NCBI RefSeq assembly: GCF_003940805.1
Contig: NZ_CP034328.1
Location: forward strand, 2,666,001 to 2,730,000
From: Tabrizicola piscis
GTDB lineage: Bacteria; Pseudomonadota; Alphaproteobacteria; Rhodobacterales; Rhodobacteraceae
Reading direction: 5' to 3'
DNA: 64,000 nt
The position numbers and the translations under genes were made by a program. Shown piece after piece: positions 8,356 to 18,591 of this stretch; position 1 is the first letter of the stretch; every line of letters starts with the position of its first letter. Under the pieces are notes generated by a model, which worked only from the letters and a program-made list of their open reading frames with translations, did not search any database and was not told the origin of the DNA.

Positions 8356-9873
8356 TCAGCCATGATGCGCCACCTCCATGCCATGCGTCCCGCCCATCAT
8401 CAGCCCGATCTCATCCACCGTCAGCCCGTCGACGGGCCGCGTGGGCGTCAGCCGCCCGCCATTCAGCGCCGCAAAATCATCCGCAATCTCAAGCAGTTCA
8501 TCCAGGTCCTGACTGATCACAACCACCGCCGCCCCGCCTGACGCGCGGTCAAGGATCGCCTGCCGGATGGCCGCCGCCGCCGCCGCGTCCACCCCCCAGG
8601 TCGGCTGGTTGATGACGATCACGCTTGGCGTCTGGCTCAACTCGCGACCGACCACGAACTTCTGCAAGTTGCCCCCCGACAGCGCCCGCGCCGCGACATG
8701 GGTCCCCGGTGTGCGCACGTCAAACGCCTTGACGATCCCTGCCGCGAACGCCTCTGTCGCGGCCCAGTCGATGAAGCCGCGCGCGGTCAGCCCCTGCCGC
8801 ACGACGCCCGACAACAGCGCATTTTCCACCAGCGACATATCCGGCGCCGCCGCATGGCCCAGCCGCTCCTCCGGTGCCGCCACCAGCCCCGCCCGTCGCC
8901 GGTCATTCGGCCCCGTGTCACCCATCGCCACGCCCGCGATCTTCACCGCCTCAGGCTGTGACCGAAGCTCTCCCGACAGCGCCAGCAGCAATTCGTCCTG
9001 CCCGTTGCCCGCCACCCCGGCAATCCCCAGAACCTCGCCTTGCCGCACCGTGAAACTCACCGCTTTCAGCGCGGTCCCGAAGGGAATGGGCGACGCCACT
9101 GACAGCCCCGAAACCTCCAGTGCCACGTCCCCCTTCGTCCGCCCGGCCCGCACCGGGGGCGTCAGGACGGTGCCGACCATCAGCTCCGCCATCTCCCGCG
9201 CCGTCCGGTCGCGCGGCGTGCAGGTCGCCACCACCTTGCCCCGCCGCAGGATCGTCGCCTCATCACACAGGCTGCGGATCTCCTCCAGCTTGTGGCTGAT
9301 GTACAGGATCGCCGTCCCCTCGGACGCCAACTGCCGCAGCGTCTTGAACAGGATCTCCACCTCCTGCGGCGTCAGAACGGATGTCGGCTCGTCCATGATC
9401 AGCAGCTTCGGGTCCTGCAGCAGGCACCGGATGATCTCCACCCGCTGCCGCTCCCCCGCGCTCAGGTCGCCCACCATCCGTGACGGGTCCAGCGGCAGCC
9501 CGTATTCCTCCGACACCTCCCGGATCCGCCCGGCAAGCGCCTTCATCGGCGGCGGGTTTTCCATCCCCAAGGCCACATTCTCCGCCACGTTCAGCGCTTC
9601 GAACAGGCTGAAGTGCTGGAACACCATCGCCACTCCCTGTCGCCGCGCCTCTGCCGGCTTGGCGGGCGTATAGGGCTGGCCGCGCAGCGTCATCCGCCCG
9701 CTATCGGGCTTCACCAGCCCGTAGATCATCTTGACCAGCGTGGATTTCCCCGCCCCGTTCTCCCCCAGCAGCGCGTGGATCTCGCCCTCGCTGATCTGGA
9801 ACGACACGTCACTGTTCGCCACCACGCCGGGATAGGCCTTCGTCACCCCCTCGACGCCCAAAAGCAAAGTCAT
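8356..9873 (-). CDS. ABC transporter ATP-binding protein with two nucleotide-binding domains (BMP-type importer)
   Basis: With ATG 9873 the protein is 505 residues and opens MTLLLGVEGVTKAYPGVVAN. The first NBD has a Walker A LLGENGAGKST at about residue 38, signature LSAGERQRVEI and Walker B LLIMDEPTS. The second NBD is degenerate: it has GIAGVAGNGQDEL at its Walker A position, ALSGGNLQKFVVGREL as signature and VIVINQPTWGVD as Walker B, as in the sugar/nucleoside CUT2-BMP ATPases. The start overlaps the xdhC stop (ATGA), linking transport to xanthine dehydrogenase in one transcript. The longer in-frame start at 10110 lies inside xdhC and is rejected. Confidence 0.93.
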   Translation of the reverse strand: MTLLLGVEGVTKAYPGVVANSDVSFQISEGEIHALLGENGAGKSTLVKMIYGLVKPDSGRMTLRGQPYTPAKPAEARRQGVAMVFQHFSLFEALNVAENVALGMENPPPMKALAGRIREVSEEYGLPLDPSRMVGDLSAGERQRVEIIRCLLQDPKLLIMDEPTSVLTPQEVEILFKTLRQLASEGTAILYISHKLEEIRSLCDEATILRRGKVVATCTPRDRTAREMAELMVGTVLTPPVRAGRTKGDVALEVSGLSVASPIPFGTALKAVSFTVRQGEVLGIAGVAGNGQDELLLALSGELRSQPEAVKIAGVAMGDTGPNDRRRAGLVAAPEERLGHAAAPDMSLVENALLSGVVRQGLTARGFIDWAATEAFAAGIVKAFDVRTPGTHVAARALSGGNLQKFVVGRELSQTPSVIVINQPTWGVDAAAAAAIRQAILDRASGGAAVVVISQDLDELLEIADDFAALNGGRLTPTRPVDGLTVDEIGLMMGGTHGMEVAHHG

Positions 9874-10916
9874 GCCCTGTCCCTCCGCCCCACCACCACG
9901 CCGCGCGCCGCCAGAAACTCTGCCGCAACCCCCACCGCAATCGCCTGCGGATGCTTGCCAAGCGACGGGTCGCCAATCGGGCAGCGGATCGTCCGGATCG
10001 CCTCGCCCGAATGCCCCAGTGCCGCCAGCCGAGCGCGAAACCGCGCCCATTTCGTCGCCGATCCGATCAGCCCGGCACTGCGGAACCCATGCCCCAGCAA
10101 CCGGTGGCACAGTTCAAGGTCCAGCGCGTGCGAATAGGTCACCACCAGATGCTCCGCCTCACGCGAAGCCAACCCCACCGCTACCTCAGGCTTGGCCACA
10201 GGCAGCACCCGCACGCCCGCAGGCACCACATCCGGAAACCGCTCGGCACTGACGTCCACCCAGGTCACCGCGACCCCCGGCAATGGGGCGAGGACCGACA
10301 CCAAAGCCCGCCCCACATGCCCCGCGCCCCAGACCCAGACCTGCCGTTCCGCCCGTGCCACGGGCTCGACAAACCACCCCTGCACCAGCTGCGGCAAGGG
10401 CATCACACCCTCCCCCCGCGCCGCAGCCAGAACCCGCTTCACCGCCAAAGGCATCGCCCCCGACCCGCGCGCGATCACCCCGTCCTCCGGCACTGGCGCC
10501 GCCTCGAACACCTCAGTCCAAAGCACCACCGCCCCGCCGCAGCATTGCCCCAGCGCAGGCCCCAGCGAAACCCGCTCGACCTTTGCAGGCACCCCCCCAC
10601 CCCAACCCTCCCCCACAATGGGGGGAGGGGGCGCGGCGCTCCCGTCAGCTGCCGCAACGCCCGAAACCCCGTGCCTCCCTCCCCCCGCGTGGGGGAGGGA
10701 TGGGGAGGGGGGGCTCCCGGCCAAAGCAAGACGCGCCCGCGCCACCGCCTCAAACTCCAGCGCCCCGCCGCCAATCGTCCCTGACTGGCCCGTCTCCCAG
10801 ACCAGCATCGCCGCCCCAACTTCGCGCGGGCTTGATCCCTCGAACGCGGCAATCACCACGCGGGCCACCCGGCCATGGGCGTCAATCGCAGCCTGCAGGG
10901 CCCCAAGGTCAAACAC
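9870..10916 (-). CDS. xdhC: Xanthine dehydrogenase accessory protein XdhC
   Basis: XdhC inserts the sulfurated molybdenum cofactor into xanthine dehydrogenase. The 348 residues show the N-terminal XdhC domain (VARVVIAAFEGSSPREVGAAMLV, GTIGGGALEFEA), a GPALGQCCGG cysteine motif near 118-128, and the C-terminal Rossmann-like domain (VWVWGAGHVGRALV, RCPIGDPSLGKHP). Between GALEFEAVARARLA and VERVSLGP there are roughly 45 extra residues (about 67-112) rich in Pro and Gly, encoded by an inverted pair of C/G-rich palindromic repeats; normal family members join these two parts almost directly. The gene start overlaps the xdhB stop by eight bases. Confidence 0.93.
   Translation of the reverse strand: MFDLGALQAAIDAHGRVARVVIAAFEGSSPREVGAAMLVWETGQSGTIGGGALEFEAVARARLALAGSPPSPSLPHAGGGRHGVSGVAAADGSAAPPPPIVGEGWGGGVPAKVERVSLGPALGQCCGGAVVLWTEVFEAAPVPEDGVIARGSGAMPLAVKRVLAAARGEGVMPLPQLVQGWFVEPVARAERQVWVWGAGHVGRALVSVLAPLPGVAVTWVDVSAERFPDVVPAGVRVLPVAKPEVAVGLASREAEHLVVTYSHALDLELCHRLLGHGFRSAGLIGSATKWARFRARLAALGHSGEAIRTIRCPIGDPSLGKHPQAIAVGVAAEFLAARGVVVGRRDRA
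10581..10718. repeat. Palindromic repeat pair inserted in frame inside xdhC
   Basis: Two C-rich/G-rich palindromes lie within the coding region: ACCCTCCCCC/GGGGGGAGGG around 10607-10631 and CCTCCCTCCCC/GGGGGAGGGA around 10674-10700. They translate on the minus strand as a Pro/Gly-rich stretch with no family counterpart. The insert is a multiple of three and has no stop, so the gene stays open. Similar CTCCCC-GGGGAG palindromes occur between genes near 8.3 and 19.5 kb. Confidence 0.7.
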
Positions 10917-13320
10917 CCTCGACCCTCCGCACGGCCATCAGCACCCGCTCCGCCGTCGCAGGCGCGTCCAAGGCCGGATAGACCGACCCATCCCCACAGG
11001 CCGCAACCGCATCGCTCAATGCCATCAGCGCCGAGATGCCCAGCATCAGCGGCGGCTCGCCCACCGCCTTCGACTTGCCCACCGCATCCTCGCGGTTGGG
11101 CTTGCCCCACAGCGCCACGTTGATCACGTCGGGCCGGTCCGAACAGGCCGGGATCTTGTATGTGCTGGGCGCATGCGTCGCCAAACGCCCTTTGCCGTCC
11201 CAGACCAGCTCCTCCGTCGTCAGCCACCCCGCGCCCTGAACATAGGCGCCTTCGACTTGGCCAATGTCCAAAGCCGGGTTCAGACTGGTCCCCGTGTCAT
11301 GCAGGATATCCGCCCGCAAAATCCGGTTCTCCCCGGTCAGCCGGTCGATGACCACCTCGGTCACCGCCGCGCCATAGGCGAAGTAGAAGAACGGCCGCCC
11401 CACCCCGCGCACCCGGTCCCAGACGATCTTCGGCGTGGCATAGAACCCGGTTGAGGACAGGCTGACCCGCGCCTGATAGGCCCAAGCCACCACCTGCGCC
11501 CAGCCGTACACCTCACCCGCCACCCGCACTGTGCCATCGACAAACCGCACCGCAGACGCCTTCGCCTGATGCTTGTCGGCAATGAACTCTGCCAGCCGCG
11601 CGCGGATCGTCTCCGCCGCCGCCTTCGCCGCCATCCCGTTCAGGTCCGCCCCCGACGATGCCGCCGTGGCGCTGGTATTCGGCACCTTCCCGGTATCCGT
11701 CGCCGTGATCTTCACGACCGACGCATCGACGCCAAAGACCGAGGCCGTCACCTGCGCCACCTTCTGGAACAGCCCCTGTCCCATCTCGGTCCCGCCATGG
11801 TTCAGCGCGATCGACCCGTCCTGATAGACATGCACCAAGGCCCCCGCCTGGTTCAGCCAGGTCAGCGTGAACGAAATCCCGAACTTCACCGGCGTCAGCG
11901 CAATCCCCCGCTTCAGCACCGGCGAGCCTGCATTCCACTCCGCAATCGCCGCCTTGCGCGCCTGATAGTCCGACGAACGCTCCAACTCCGCCACCAGCTC
12001 ATGCCCGATGAAATCCTCCACCGGCATGTGGAAGGGCGTCGTCTGCACCGGCCCGTCCGTCGGCAGCGCGTGCGACCCAACAGGAGCCGCCGCCCCGCGA
12101 GACGTCAGGTCAACCTCCCCACTTCCTTGCGATTTCATTCTGGCAGAAATATCCCCGCCGGAGGCTCCGACCTCCTGACTCGCGCGATAGAAGTTCAGCT
12201 TCCGCACCGCCAGCGGCTCACGCCCCACGGCAAAGGCCACATGGTCCAGCACCCGCTCGATCCCCACCATCCCCTGCGGCCCGCCAAAGCCCCGGAAGGC
12301 CGTGGCGCTTTGGGTATTGGTTTTCAGCCGGTGCGATTCGATCCGGATGTGGGCCAGGTGATAGCAGTTGTCTGCATGCAGCATCGCCCGGTCGGCAACC
12401 GGCAAGGACAGGTCCTGAGACCAGCCGCAACGGAACAGGTGCTGGAACTCCAGCCCCAGAATCCGCCCCTCTTCGTCCACACCGGCCCGGTACAGAATCC
12501 GCAGGTCATGCCGCTTGCCGGTGATGACCATGTCGTCATCCCGGTCATAGCGCATCCGGGCAGGCCGCCCCAACCGATGCGCCACCACCGCACAGGCAAT
12601 CGCCAAGGCGTTCCCCTGGCTTTCCTTCCCGCCAAAGCCCCCGCCCATCCGGCGCACTTCGACCCGCACTGCGCTCATCGGCAGATGCAGGGCATGGGCG
12701 ACCTTGTGTTGCACCTCGGTCGGATGCTGGGTGGAGGAATGGACAACCATATCCCCCCCCTCCTGCGGGATCACGGCCGCAACCTGACCCTCCAGATAGA
12801 AATGCTCCTGCCCGCCGACCTCAAAGCTGCCTTCGACGATCCGCGGTGCAGCGGCAATCGCGCCCGCCGCATCGCCCTTCTGCCAGACCACCGGCCCCTG
12901 CTCGAACCGGCTTCCGGCGGCCAAGGCATCGTCCACTGTCAGCAGGGCCGGCAATTCGCGGTAAGTGACCTTGCCCAACCGCGCCGCCTTGCGCGCCGCC
13001 AGATGGCTGTCGGCGACGACCAGAAACACCGGCTGGCCAACGTAATGGACCTTGCCCACCGCCAGCAAAGGCTCGTCATGGGCCGAAGGCGAACAATCCG
13101 GCATCTCGGCGAAATCCTCGGCCGACAGCACCGCCACGACGCCCGGCGCGGCGCGCACGGCGGACAGGTCCAGCCCGGTGATCTCGCCATGCGCGACGGT
13201 GGACAGGCCAAAGGCCAGATGCAGCGCATTGCCCGGCAGCGGCAGGTCGTCCACATAGCGCGCCTGTCCCGTCACATGCAGGGGGGCGGCGTCATGGGGC
13301 AGGGGTTTGCCCATCGTCAT
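10909..13320 (-). CDS. xdhB: Xanthine dehydrogenase, molybdenum-binding large subunit XdhB
   Basis: This subunit carries the molybdopterin active site that hydroxylates hypoxanthine and xanthine. The 803 residues include [23 protein letters not shown], the [11 protein letters not shown] loop, [13 protein letters not shown] and the catalytic glutamate in [11 protein letters not shown] near the C-terminus. Around residues 380-412, between LNFYRAS and [13 protein letters not shown], sits an in-frame insertion encoded by a palindromic repeat (DNA core TTTCATTCTGGCAGAAATATCC with [15 protein letters not shown] residues). The insert lies in a region expected to be a surface loop. The start overlaps the xdhA stop (ATGA). 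Confidence 0.95.
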   Translation of the reverse strand: MTMGKPLPHDAAPLHVTGQARYVDDLPLPGNALHLAFGLSTVAHGEITGLDLSAVRAAPGVVAVLSAEDFAEMPDCSPSAHDEPLLAVGKVHYVGQPVFLVVADSHLAARKAARLGKVTYRELPALLTVDDALAAGSRFEQGPVVWQKGDAAGAIAAAPRIVEGSFEVGGQEHFYLEGQVAAVIPQEGGDMVVHSSTQHPTEVQHKVAHALHLPMSAVRVEVRRMGGGFGGKESQGNALAIACAVVAHRLGRPARMRYDRDDDMVITGKRHDLRILYRAGVDEEGRILGLEFQHLFRCGWSQDLSLPVADRAMLHADNCYHLAHIRIESHRLKTNTQSATAFRGFGGPQGMVGIERVLDHVAFAVGREPLAVRKLNFYRASQEVGASGGDISARMKSQGSGEVDLTSRGAAAPVGSHALPTDGPVQTTPFHMPVEDFIGHELVAELERSSDYQARKAAIAEWNAGSPVLKRGIALTPVKFGISFTLTWLNQAGALVHVYQDGSIALNHGGTEMGQGLFQKVAQVTASVFGVDASVVKITATDTGKVPNTSATAASSGADLNGMAAKAAAETIRARLAEFIADKHQAKASAVRFVDGTVRVAGEVYGWAQVVAWAYQARVSLSSTGFYATPKIVWDRVRGVGRPFFYFAYGAAVTEVVIDRLTGENRILRADILHDTGTSLNPALDIGQVEGAYVQGAGWLTTEELVWDGKGRLATHAPSTYKIPACSDRPDVINVALWGKPNREDAVGKSKAVGEPPLMLGISALMALSDAVAACGDGSVYPALDAPATAERVLMAVRRVEGV
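12100..12172. repeat. CATTCTGGC-family repeat inserted in frame in xdhB
   Basis: The core TTTCATTCTGGC at 12133-12144 runs into AGAAATATCC (12145-12154) and then a short GGAG/CTCC stem. It matches the intergenic copy at 8219-8240 in 19 of 22 positions by eye. Within xdhB it is read on the minus strand as Gly/Ser-rich residues without stops. Confidence 0.75.
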
Positions 13321-14750
13321 GCCCGCACCTCCAGCACTGACACGGGCACACCGGCCAGGTCATGGAAATACCGCAGCATCAGGTTCTGCGCCGTGGTCAG
13401 CCGATAGGCAGCACTGGCCCGCATATCGGACAGCGGGGTGAAATCCCCCGCCATCGCCTGCGCCGCTGCCTCTGCCGTGGCAATCGTCCAGGGCTGGCCA
13501 ACCAGCGCCGCTTCGGCCCGCGCCGCCCGCTTCGGAACACCCGCCATGCCGCCAAAAGCGATGCGGGCTGATGTCACCCGGCCCCCGTCAACCGTGACGT
13601 TGAAACACCCGCAAACCGCCGAAATATCCTGATCGAACCGTTTGGAGATCTTGTAGCAACGCAGCCCCGGCGCCTGTTCCGGAAAGGACACCCCCGCCAC
13701 AAACTCCCCCGGCCGCCGGTCCTGCTTGCGGTAGTCGAGGAAGAAATCCTCCAGCGGCAGGCTGCGCATCTCATCTCCGCGCCGCAAATGCAGCGTGGCC
13801 CCCAGCGCGATCAACGCCGGAGGGCCGTCCCCGATGGGCGAGCCATTGGCGATGTTCCCCCCGATCGTCGCCGCATTGCGCACCTGTTCCGACGCATAGC
13901 GGCGCAGAAGTTCGCCGAAGGACGGCAACCGCTCCGCCACCGCCGCGCGCAAGGCGGCAATCGTGACGCAAGCGCCAACATGCAGCTGGCCGCCCTGCAC
14001 TTCGATCCCCTGCAGATCCTCGACCCCGTTCAGGAATGCCACTGGTGCCAGGTCGCGCAGCTGTTTGGTGACCCATAGCCCCACATCCGTCGCCCCGGCG
14101 ATCAGGGTGGCGTCGGGGTTGGCCAGATACCACTCAGCCAATTCGTCGCTGTCGCGCGGACTGAAAGCGCCGGGGGCGCTGCCCCCCATGCCAGCGGTTT
14201 CTCGAACCGATGGCGAAACCGCCGGCATACCCCGGGATACTTGGGCCAGAATGAAAGCTGAATCAGAGGTCATCCAGTAGGGTGCCGGTTCGCTTTCAGC
14301 CGCCTCCGCCGCCCGGATGATCGGCGCATAGCCGGTGCAGCGGCACAGGTTCCCGGCCAACTGGTCATCATGATCCCGCGCGCCGTTCAGATGCGCCACC
14401 GCCATGCTGACGACAAAGCCCGGCGTGCAGAAGCCGCATTGCGACCCGTGCTGCGCCACCATCGCAGCCTGCACCGGGTGCATCTCACCCCCCGGGCCGG
14501 TGATCCCCTCGACCGTGCGCACGGCCTTGCCGTCCAACTGCGGCAGGAACAGGATGCAGGCGTTCAGCGCCCGCGACCCGGCCGCATCGGTCACCATCAC
14601 CGTGCAGGCGCCGCAATCGCCCTCGTTGCAGCCTTCCTTGGTGCCGCACAGGCCGCGGTCCTCGCGCAGCCAATCCAGAAGCGTGCGCGTCGGTGGCTGA
14701 TCCGCCACCCGCACAAGCGTTCCGTTCAAGTGAAACGCAACGTCCGACAT
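13317..14750 (-). CDS. xdhA: Xanthine dehydrogenase small subunit XdhA (2Fe-2S and FAD domains)
   Basis: This subunit passes electrons from the Mo site through two 2Fe-2S clusters to FAD and NAD+. From ATG 14750 ([10 protein letters not shown]) it has 477 residues. The plant-type cluster motif [16 protein letters not shown] lies near 45-60, the second cluster motifs CGFCTPGFV and [12 protein letters not shown] near 105-145, and the FAD domain has [15 protein letters not shown] and [16 protein letters not shown]. The inter-domain linker (about residues 165-200) is lengthened by an in-frame palindromic repeat. It is first in the xdh-ABC operon and divergent from dnaE across about 250 bases. Confidence 0.95.
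   Translation of the reverse strand: MSDVAFHLNGTLVRVADQPPTRTLLDWLREDRGLCGTKEGCNEGDCGACTVMVTDAAGSRALNACILFLPQLDGKAVRTVEGITGPGGEMHPVQAAMVAQHGSQCGFCTPGFVVSMAVAHLNGARDHDDQLAGNLCRCTGYAPIIRAAEAAESEPAPYWMTSDSAFILAQVSRGMPAVSPSVRETAGMGGSAPGAFSPRDSDELAEWYLANPDATLIAGATDVGLWVTKQLRDLAPVAFLNGVEDLQGIEVQGGQLHVGACVTIAALRAAVAERLPSFGELLRRYASEQVRNAATIGGNIANGSPIGDGPPALIALGATLHLRRGDEMRSLPLEDFFLDYRKQDRRPGEFVAGVSFPEQAPGLRCYKISKRFDQDISAVCGCFNVTVDGGRVTSARIAFGGMAGVPKRAARAEAALVGQPWTIATAEAAAQAMAGDFTPLSDMRASAAYRLTTAQNLMLRYFHDLAGVPVSVLEVRA
14163..14262. repeat. CATTCTGGC-family repeat inserted in frame in the xdhA linker
   Basis: On the + strand GGATACTTGGGCCAGAATGAAA at 14235-14256 is the reverse complement of the same 22-base core found at 8219 and 12133, here in the opposite orientation. 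Next to it are two hairpins: GCGGTTTC/GAAACCGC (14202-14232) and GCGCCGGGGGCGC (about 14168-14180). It encodes the stretch between the 2Fe-2S and FAD domains of XdhA. Confidence 0.75.
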
Positions 14751-14999
14751 TCCCAAACCCGCCGCCTTCTCCCCGGTCATTCTGGTCCCCATCCCCGCCC
14801 GATGCGGCGTAAAGCGGAAGATGCGGTCTGCCGGATCTTTGCCCAGCCTTTTCTAGTCCCAGCCTTGTTCAGACCATGAAGCGCGGCAGGACGCCACATG
14901 GCAAGCCCCGCCTTCATCCAAATCCGCAAAGCAGTTTCGCGTTTTGCCGAAAGAAGGAGCGGGCTTTCGCCCCGCCCGGCGCTTCGCTAGGCTGCCGCA

Positions 15000-17900
15000 A
15001 TGTCCAGCGCGCCCCGATTCATCCACCTTCGCACCCATACCGAACATTCGCTGCTTGAAGGCGCGGTCCCGGTCAAGAAACTCATCGACCTTTGCACGGC
15101 GGCGTCAATGCCCGCCGTCGCCGTGACCGACACGAACAACATGTTCGCCGCATTGGAGTTTTCGGTCACCGCCATGGGGGCGGGTGTCCAGCCCATCGTC
15201 GGCTGCCAGATCTCTGTCGCGCATGACCCCGCCCAACCGGGCGAAAAGCCCCGCGCGCCCGCGCCCATCGTCCTGCTGGCACAGGACGAATCCGGCTATC
15301 TGAACCTGATGCAACTGAACTCGCGCCTCTACATCGACGGCGCGATGTCGGGTGCCGCCAACCTGCCGCAAGTGACGCTGGACGAACTTGCACGGCACAG
15401 CGCCGGCCTGATCTGCCTGACCGGCGGTCCGGAAGGCCCGCTTGGCCGCTTCCATGCCACCGGCCAGACCGCCAAGGCGCGCAGCCTGCTGGAACGGCTG
15501 ACCACGATCTACCCGAACCGCCTTTATGTGGAGCTGCAACGCCACCCGGGCCCCGGCGGCGCGCTTTCGGAACCCGAGATGCTGGCCGAACGTGGTGCCG
15601 TGGAACTGGCCTATGACCTTGGCCTGCCGCTGGTTGCCACCAATGACGTCTACTTCCCCAAATCCTCGATGTATGAGGCGCATGATGCCCTGATCTGCAT
15701 CGCCGAAGGGGCCTATGTCGACCAGCAGCAGCCCCGCCGCCGCCTGACCCCGCAGCACTATTTCAAGTCCGAAGCCGAAATGGCGACCCTGTTCGCCGAC
15801 CTGCCCGAGGCTTTGGAAAACACCGTCGAGATTGCCCGCCGCTGCGCCTTTGCGGTGAAGAAACACGCCCCCATCCTGCCAAGGTTCGCCGATGACGAGG
15901 TGCAAGAACTGCGCCGTCAGGCCAATGCCGGGCTTCAGGCCCGCCTTGCCGTCATCCCCCACTCCGCCACGCCCGAGGAGTATCAGGCCCGGCTCGATTT
16001 CGAACTCGGCATCATCGAAAAGATGGGGTTCCCCGGCTATTTCCTGATCGTGTCGGACTTCATCAAATGGGCCAAGGACCACAACATTCCCGTCGGTCCC
16101 GGTCGGGGCTCGGGCGCTGGCTCGCTGGTGGCCTATGCGCTGACGATCACCGACCTTGATCCCCTGCGCTATGCGCTGCTGTTCGAACGCTTCCTGAACC
16201 CGGAACGCGTGTCGATGCCCGACTTCGACATCGACTTCTGCATGGATCGTCGGGAAGAGGTGATCTCTTACGTTCAGGAAAAATACGGCCGCGACCGCGT
16301 GGCCCAGATCATCACCTTCGGCGCGCTTCTGTCCAAGGCCGCCGTCCGTGACGTCGGGCGCGTGCTGCAGATGTCTTATGGGCAGGTCGACAAGCTGTCG
16401 AAGATGATCCCGGTGGAAGGGGTGAAGCCCGTCAGCATCACCAAGGCGCTGGCCGATGAACCCCGTCTGCGTGAAGCCGCGAAAGAGGAGGTGGTCGGTC
16501 GCCTGCTGGAATACGCCAAGGAAATCGAAGGCCTCTACCGCAACGCCTCCACCCACGCCGCCGGTGTGGTGATCGGCGACCGTCCGCTGGACCAGCTGGT
16601 GCCGCTTTACCGCGATCCCCGGTCAGACATGCCTGCGACCCAGTTCAACATGAAATGGGTCGAAGCCGCCGGTCTGGTCAAATTCGACTTTCTTGGTCTG
16701 AAGACCCTGACCGTGATCCAGAACGCGATGGACCTCCTCGCCCTGCGCGGCATCAGCTTTGACATCAACCTGATCCCGCTGGACGACCAGCCCGCCTATG
16801 ACCTTTACGCCGCCGCGAAAACCGTCGCCGTGTTCCAGGTGGAAAGCTCGGGCATGATGGACGCGCTGCGCCGGATGAAGCCGACCTGCATCGAGGATAT
16901 CGTGGCCCTCGTCGCCCTCTACCGCCCCGGCCCGATGGAAAACATCCCGGCCTATTGCGAGGTGAAGAACGGCCTGCGCGATCTGGAATCCATCCACCCC
17001 ACCATCGACCATATCCTTGCGGAAACCCAAGGGATCATCGTCTATCAGGAACAGGTGATGCAGATCGCCCAAGTCATGGCCGGGTATTCGCTGGGCGGCG
17101 CGGACTTGCTGCGCCGCGCGATGGGCAAGAAGAACCCGGTCGAAATGGCCCGCGAACGCCCGAAATTCATCGAAGGTGCCAAGGCCACCCACAACATCGA
17201 CGCCGCCAAAGCGGGTGAGGTGTTCGACCTGCTGGAGAAATTCGCCAACTACGGCTTCAACAAATCCCACGCCGCCGCCTATGCCGTGGTCAGCTACCAG
17301 ACGGCGTATCTCAAGGCGAATTACCCCGCCGAATTCATGGCCGCGGTGATGAACTGCGACCTCCACCTCACCGACAAGCTGGCCGTCTACAAGCGTGAGG
17401 TGGACAAGCTTGGCCTGAAAACCATCGCCCCCTGCGTGAACGCCTCGCTGGCCACCTTCACCGTCCGCGACGGCGCGCTGGTCTATGGCTTGGGCGCGCT
17501 GAAGAATGTCGGCGTCGATGCGATGCAGCTGATCGTGCAGGCGCGGCAGGAACCGCAAGGGGCCGCTCATCCGCCTTCATCGCCGTCTTCGCCGACCGGC
17601 GCAGCGATTACGCCCGTCAGGGCGGAAGAGCGTCCCTTCGCCACCCTCTTCGACTTCGCCCGCCGCGTTGACCTCAAACGCATCGGCAAGCGCCCGCTTG
17701 AAATGCTGGCCCGCGCCGGGGCCTTCGATCAGCTCGACCCCAACCGCGCCCGCGTGTTCGAAGCCCTCGACCCCCTCGTCGCCTACTCCGCCGCCATCCA
17801 TGAGGCGACCGCCTCCGCCCAGGTCTCGCTCTTCGGCAGCGCGGGCGCTGACATCCCCGAACCCCGCCTCCCGTTCCGCGACGACTGGCTGCCCGTCGAG

Positions 17901-18521
17901 CGCCTCGCGCAGGAACATCAGGCCATCGGCTTCTACCTCTCCGGCCACCCGCTGGACGACTACATGTCCGCCCTCAAACGCCAGAACGTCGAAACCCTCG
18001 CCCAAGTCACCGCCCGCGCCGAACGCGGGCCCATCACCGCCAAGATCGCCGGCTCCGTCTCCTCCCGGCAGGAGCGCAAATCCGCCCGCGGCAACCGCTT
18101 CGCCTTCGTCCAGCTGTCCGACCCCACCGGCCTTTACGAAGTCACCTGCTTTTCCGAAGTCCTCGAAGCCTCGCGCGATCACCTTGACCCCGGCCAGAAC
18201 ATCGTCCTCACCGTCAAGGCGGAACTGGAGGGCGAAACCCTCAAACTCCTCGCCCAGGCCATCGCCCCCATCGATGCCGTCGCAGCCCAGGGCGGCGCGC
18301 AATCCATCCGCATCCACCTCGCCCGACCCGAAGCCGTCCCCTCCCTCGCCTCGCTCCTCTCCCGCGTCGAAGGACGCTCCCGCGCGCAGATCACCCTCTG
18401 CATCACCGACCCCGCAGGGCGTGAGGTGGACATCACCCTCCCCGACGCCTACCCCATCACCCCCCAGATCAAGGGCGCGATCAAGGCCATGCACGGGGTC
18501 CTCGCCGTCGAAGAGATCTGA
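15000..18521 (+). CDS. dnaE: DNA polymerase III alpha subunit
   Basis: This is the catalytic subunit of the replicative polymerase. The 1173 residues match the usual length. An N-terminal PHP domain opens with [17 protein letters not shown]; the C-family polymerase core contains [33 protein letters not shown] and the metal-binding [15 protein letters not shown]; then the [17 protein letters not shown] fingers/thumb region, the helix-hairpin-helix region and a C-terminal OB fold ([21 protein letters not shown]). Near residue 855-880, before [12 protein letters not shown], a Pro/Ser-rich stretch ([13 protein letters not shown]) looks longer than usual. The ATG at 15000 starts the PHP domain directly. 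It is a housekeeping gene, divergent from xdhA. Confidence 0.97.
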   Translation: MSSAPRFIHLRTHTEHSLLEGAVPVKKLIDLCTAASMPAVAVTDTNNMFAALEFSVTAMGAGVQPIVGCQISVAHDPAQPGEKPRAPAPIVLLAQDESGYLNLMQLNSRLYIDGAMSGAANLPQVTLDELARHSAGLICLTGGPEGPLGRFHATGQTAKARSLLERLTTIYPNRLYVELQRHPGPGGALSEPEMLAERGAVELAYDLGLPLVATNDVYFPKSSMYEAHDALICIAEGAYVDQQQPRRRLTPQHYFKSEAEMATLFADLPEALENTVEIARRCAFAVKKHAPILPRFADDEVQELRRQANAGLQARLAVIPHSATPEEYQARLDFELGIIEKMGFPGYFLIVSDFIKWAKDHNIPVGPGRGSGAGSLVAYALTITDLDPLRYALLFERFLNPERVSMPDFDIDFCMDRREEVISYVQEKYGRDRVAQIITFGALLSKAAVRDVGRVLQMSYGQVDKLSKMIPVEGVKPVSITKALADEPRLREAAKEEVVGRLLEYAKEIEGLYRNASTHAAGVVIGDRPLDQLVPLYRDPRSDMPATQFNMKWVEAAGLVKFDFLGLKTLTVIQNAMDLLALRGISFDINLIPLDDQPAYDLYAAAKTVAVFQVESSGMMDALRRMKPTCIEDIVALVALYRPGPMENIPAYCEVKNGLRDLESIHPTIDHILAETQGIIVYQEQVMQIAQVMAGYSLGGADLLRRAMGKKNPVEMARERPKFIEGAKATHNIDAAKAGEVFDLLEKFANYGFNKSHAAAYAVVSYQTAYLKANYPAEFMAAVMNCDLHLTDKLAVYKREVDKLGLKTIAPCVNASLATFTVRDGALVYGLGALKNVGVDAMQLIVQARQEPQGAAHPPSSPSSPTGAAITPVRAEERPFATLFDFARRVDLKRIGKRPLEMLARAGAFDQLDPNRARVFEALDPLVAYSAAIHEATASAQVSLFGSAGADIPEPRLPFRDDWLPVERLAQEHQAIGFYLSGHPLDDYMSALKRQNVETLAQVTARAERGPITAKIAGSVSSRQERKSARGNRFAFVQLSDPTGLYEVTCFSEVLEASRDHLDPGQNIVLTVKAELEGETLKLLAQAIAPIDAVAAQGGAQSIRIHLARPEAVPSLASLLSRVEGRSRAQITLCITDPAGREVDITLPDAYPITPQIKGAIKAMHGVLAVEEI

Positions 18522-18591
18522 TCCCCCCGCTCGCCCCCCTCACCAAACCCTAACCCGAACCGCGTTCCCTCCCCGGTAAAGGAGCACGCCA

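Noticed and set aside
14755..14795. A further copy of the CATTCTGGC repeat upstream of xdhA
   Set aside because: Only CATTCTGG matches; the AAATATCC part is absent, so it may be chance.
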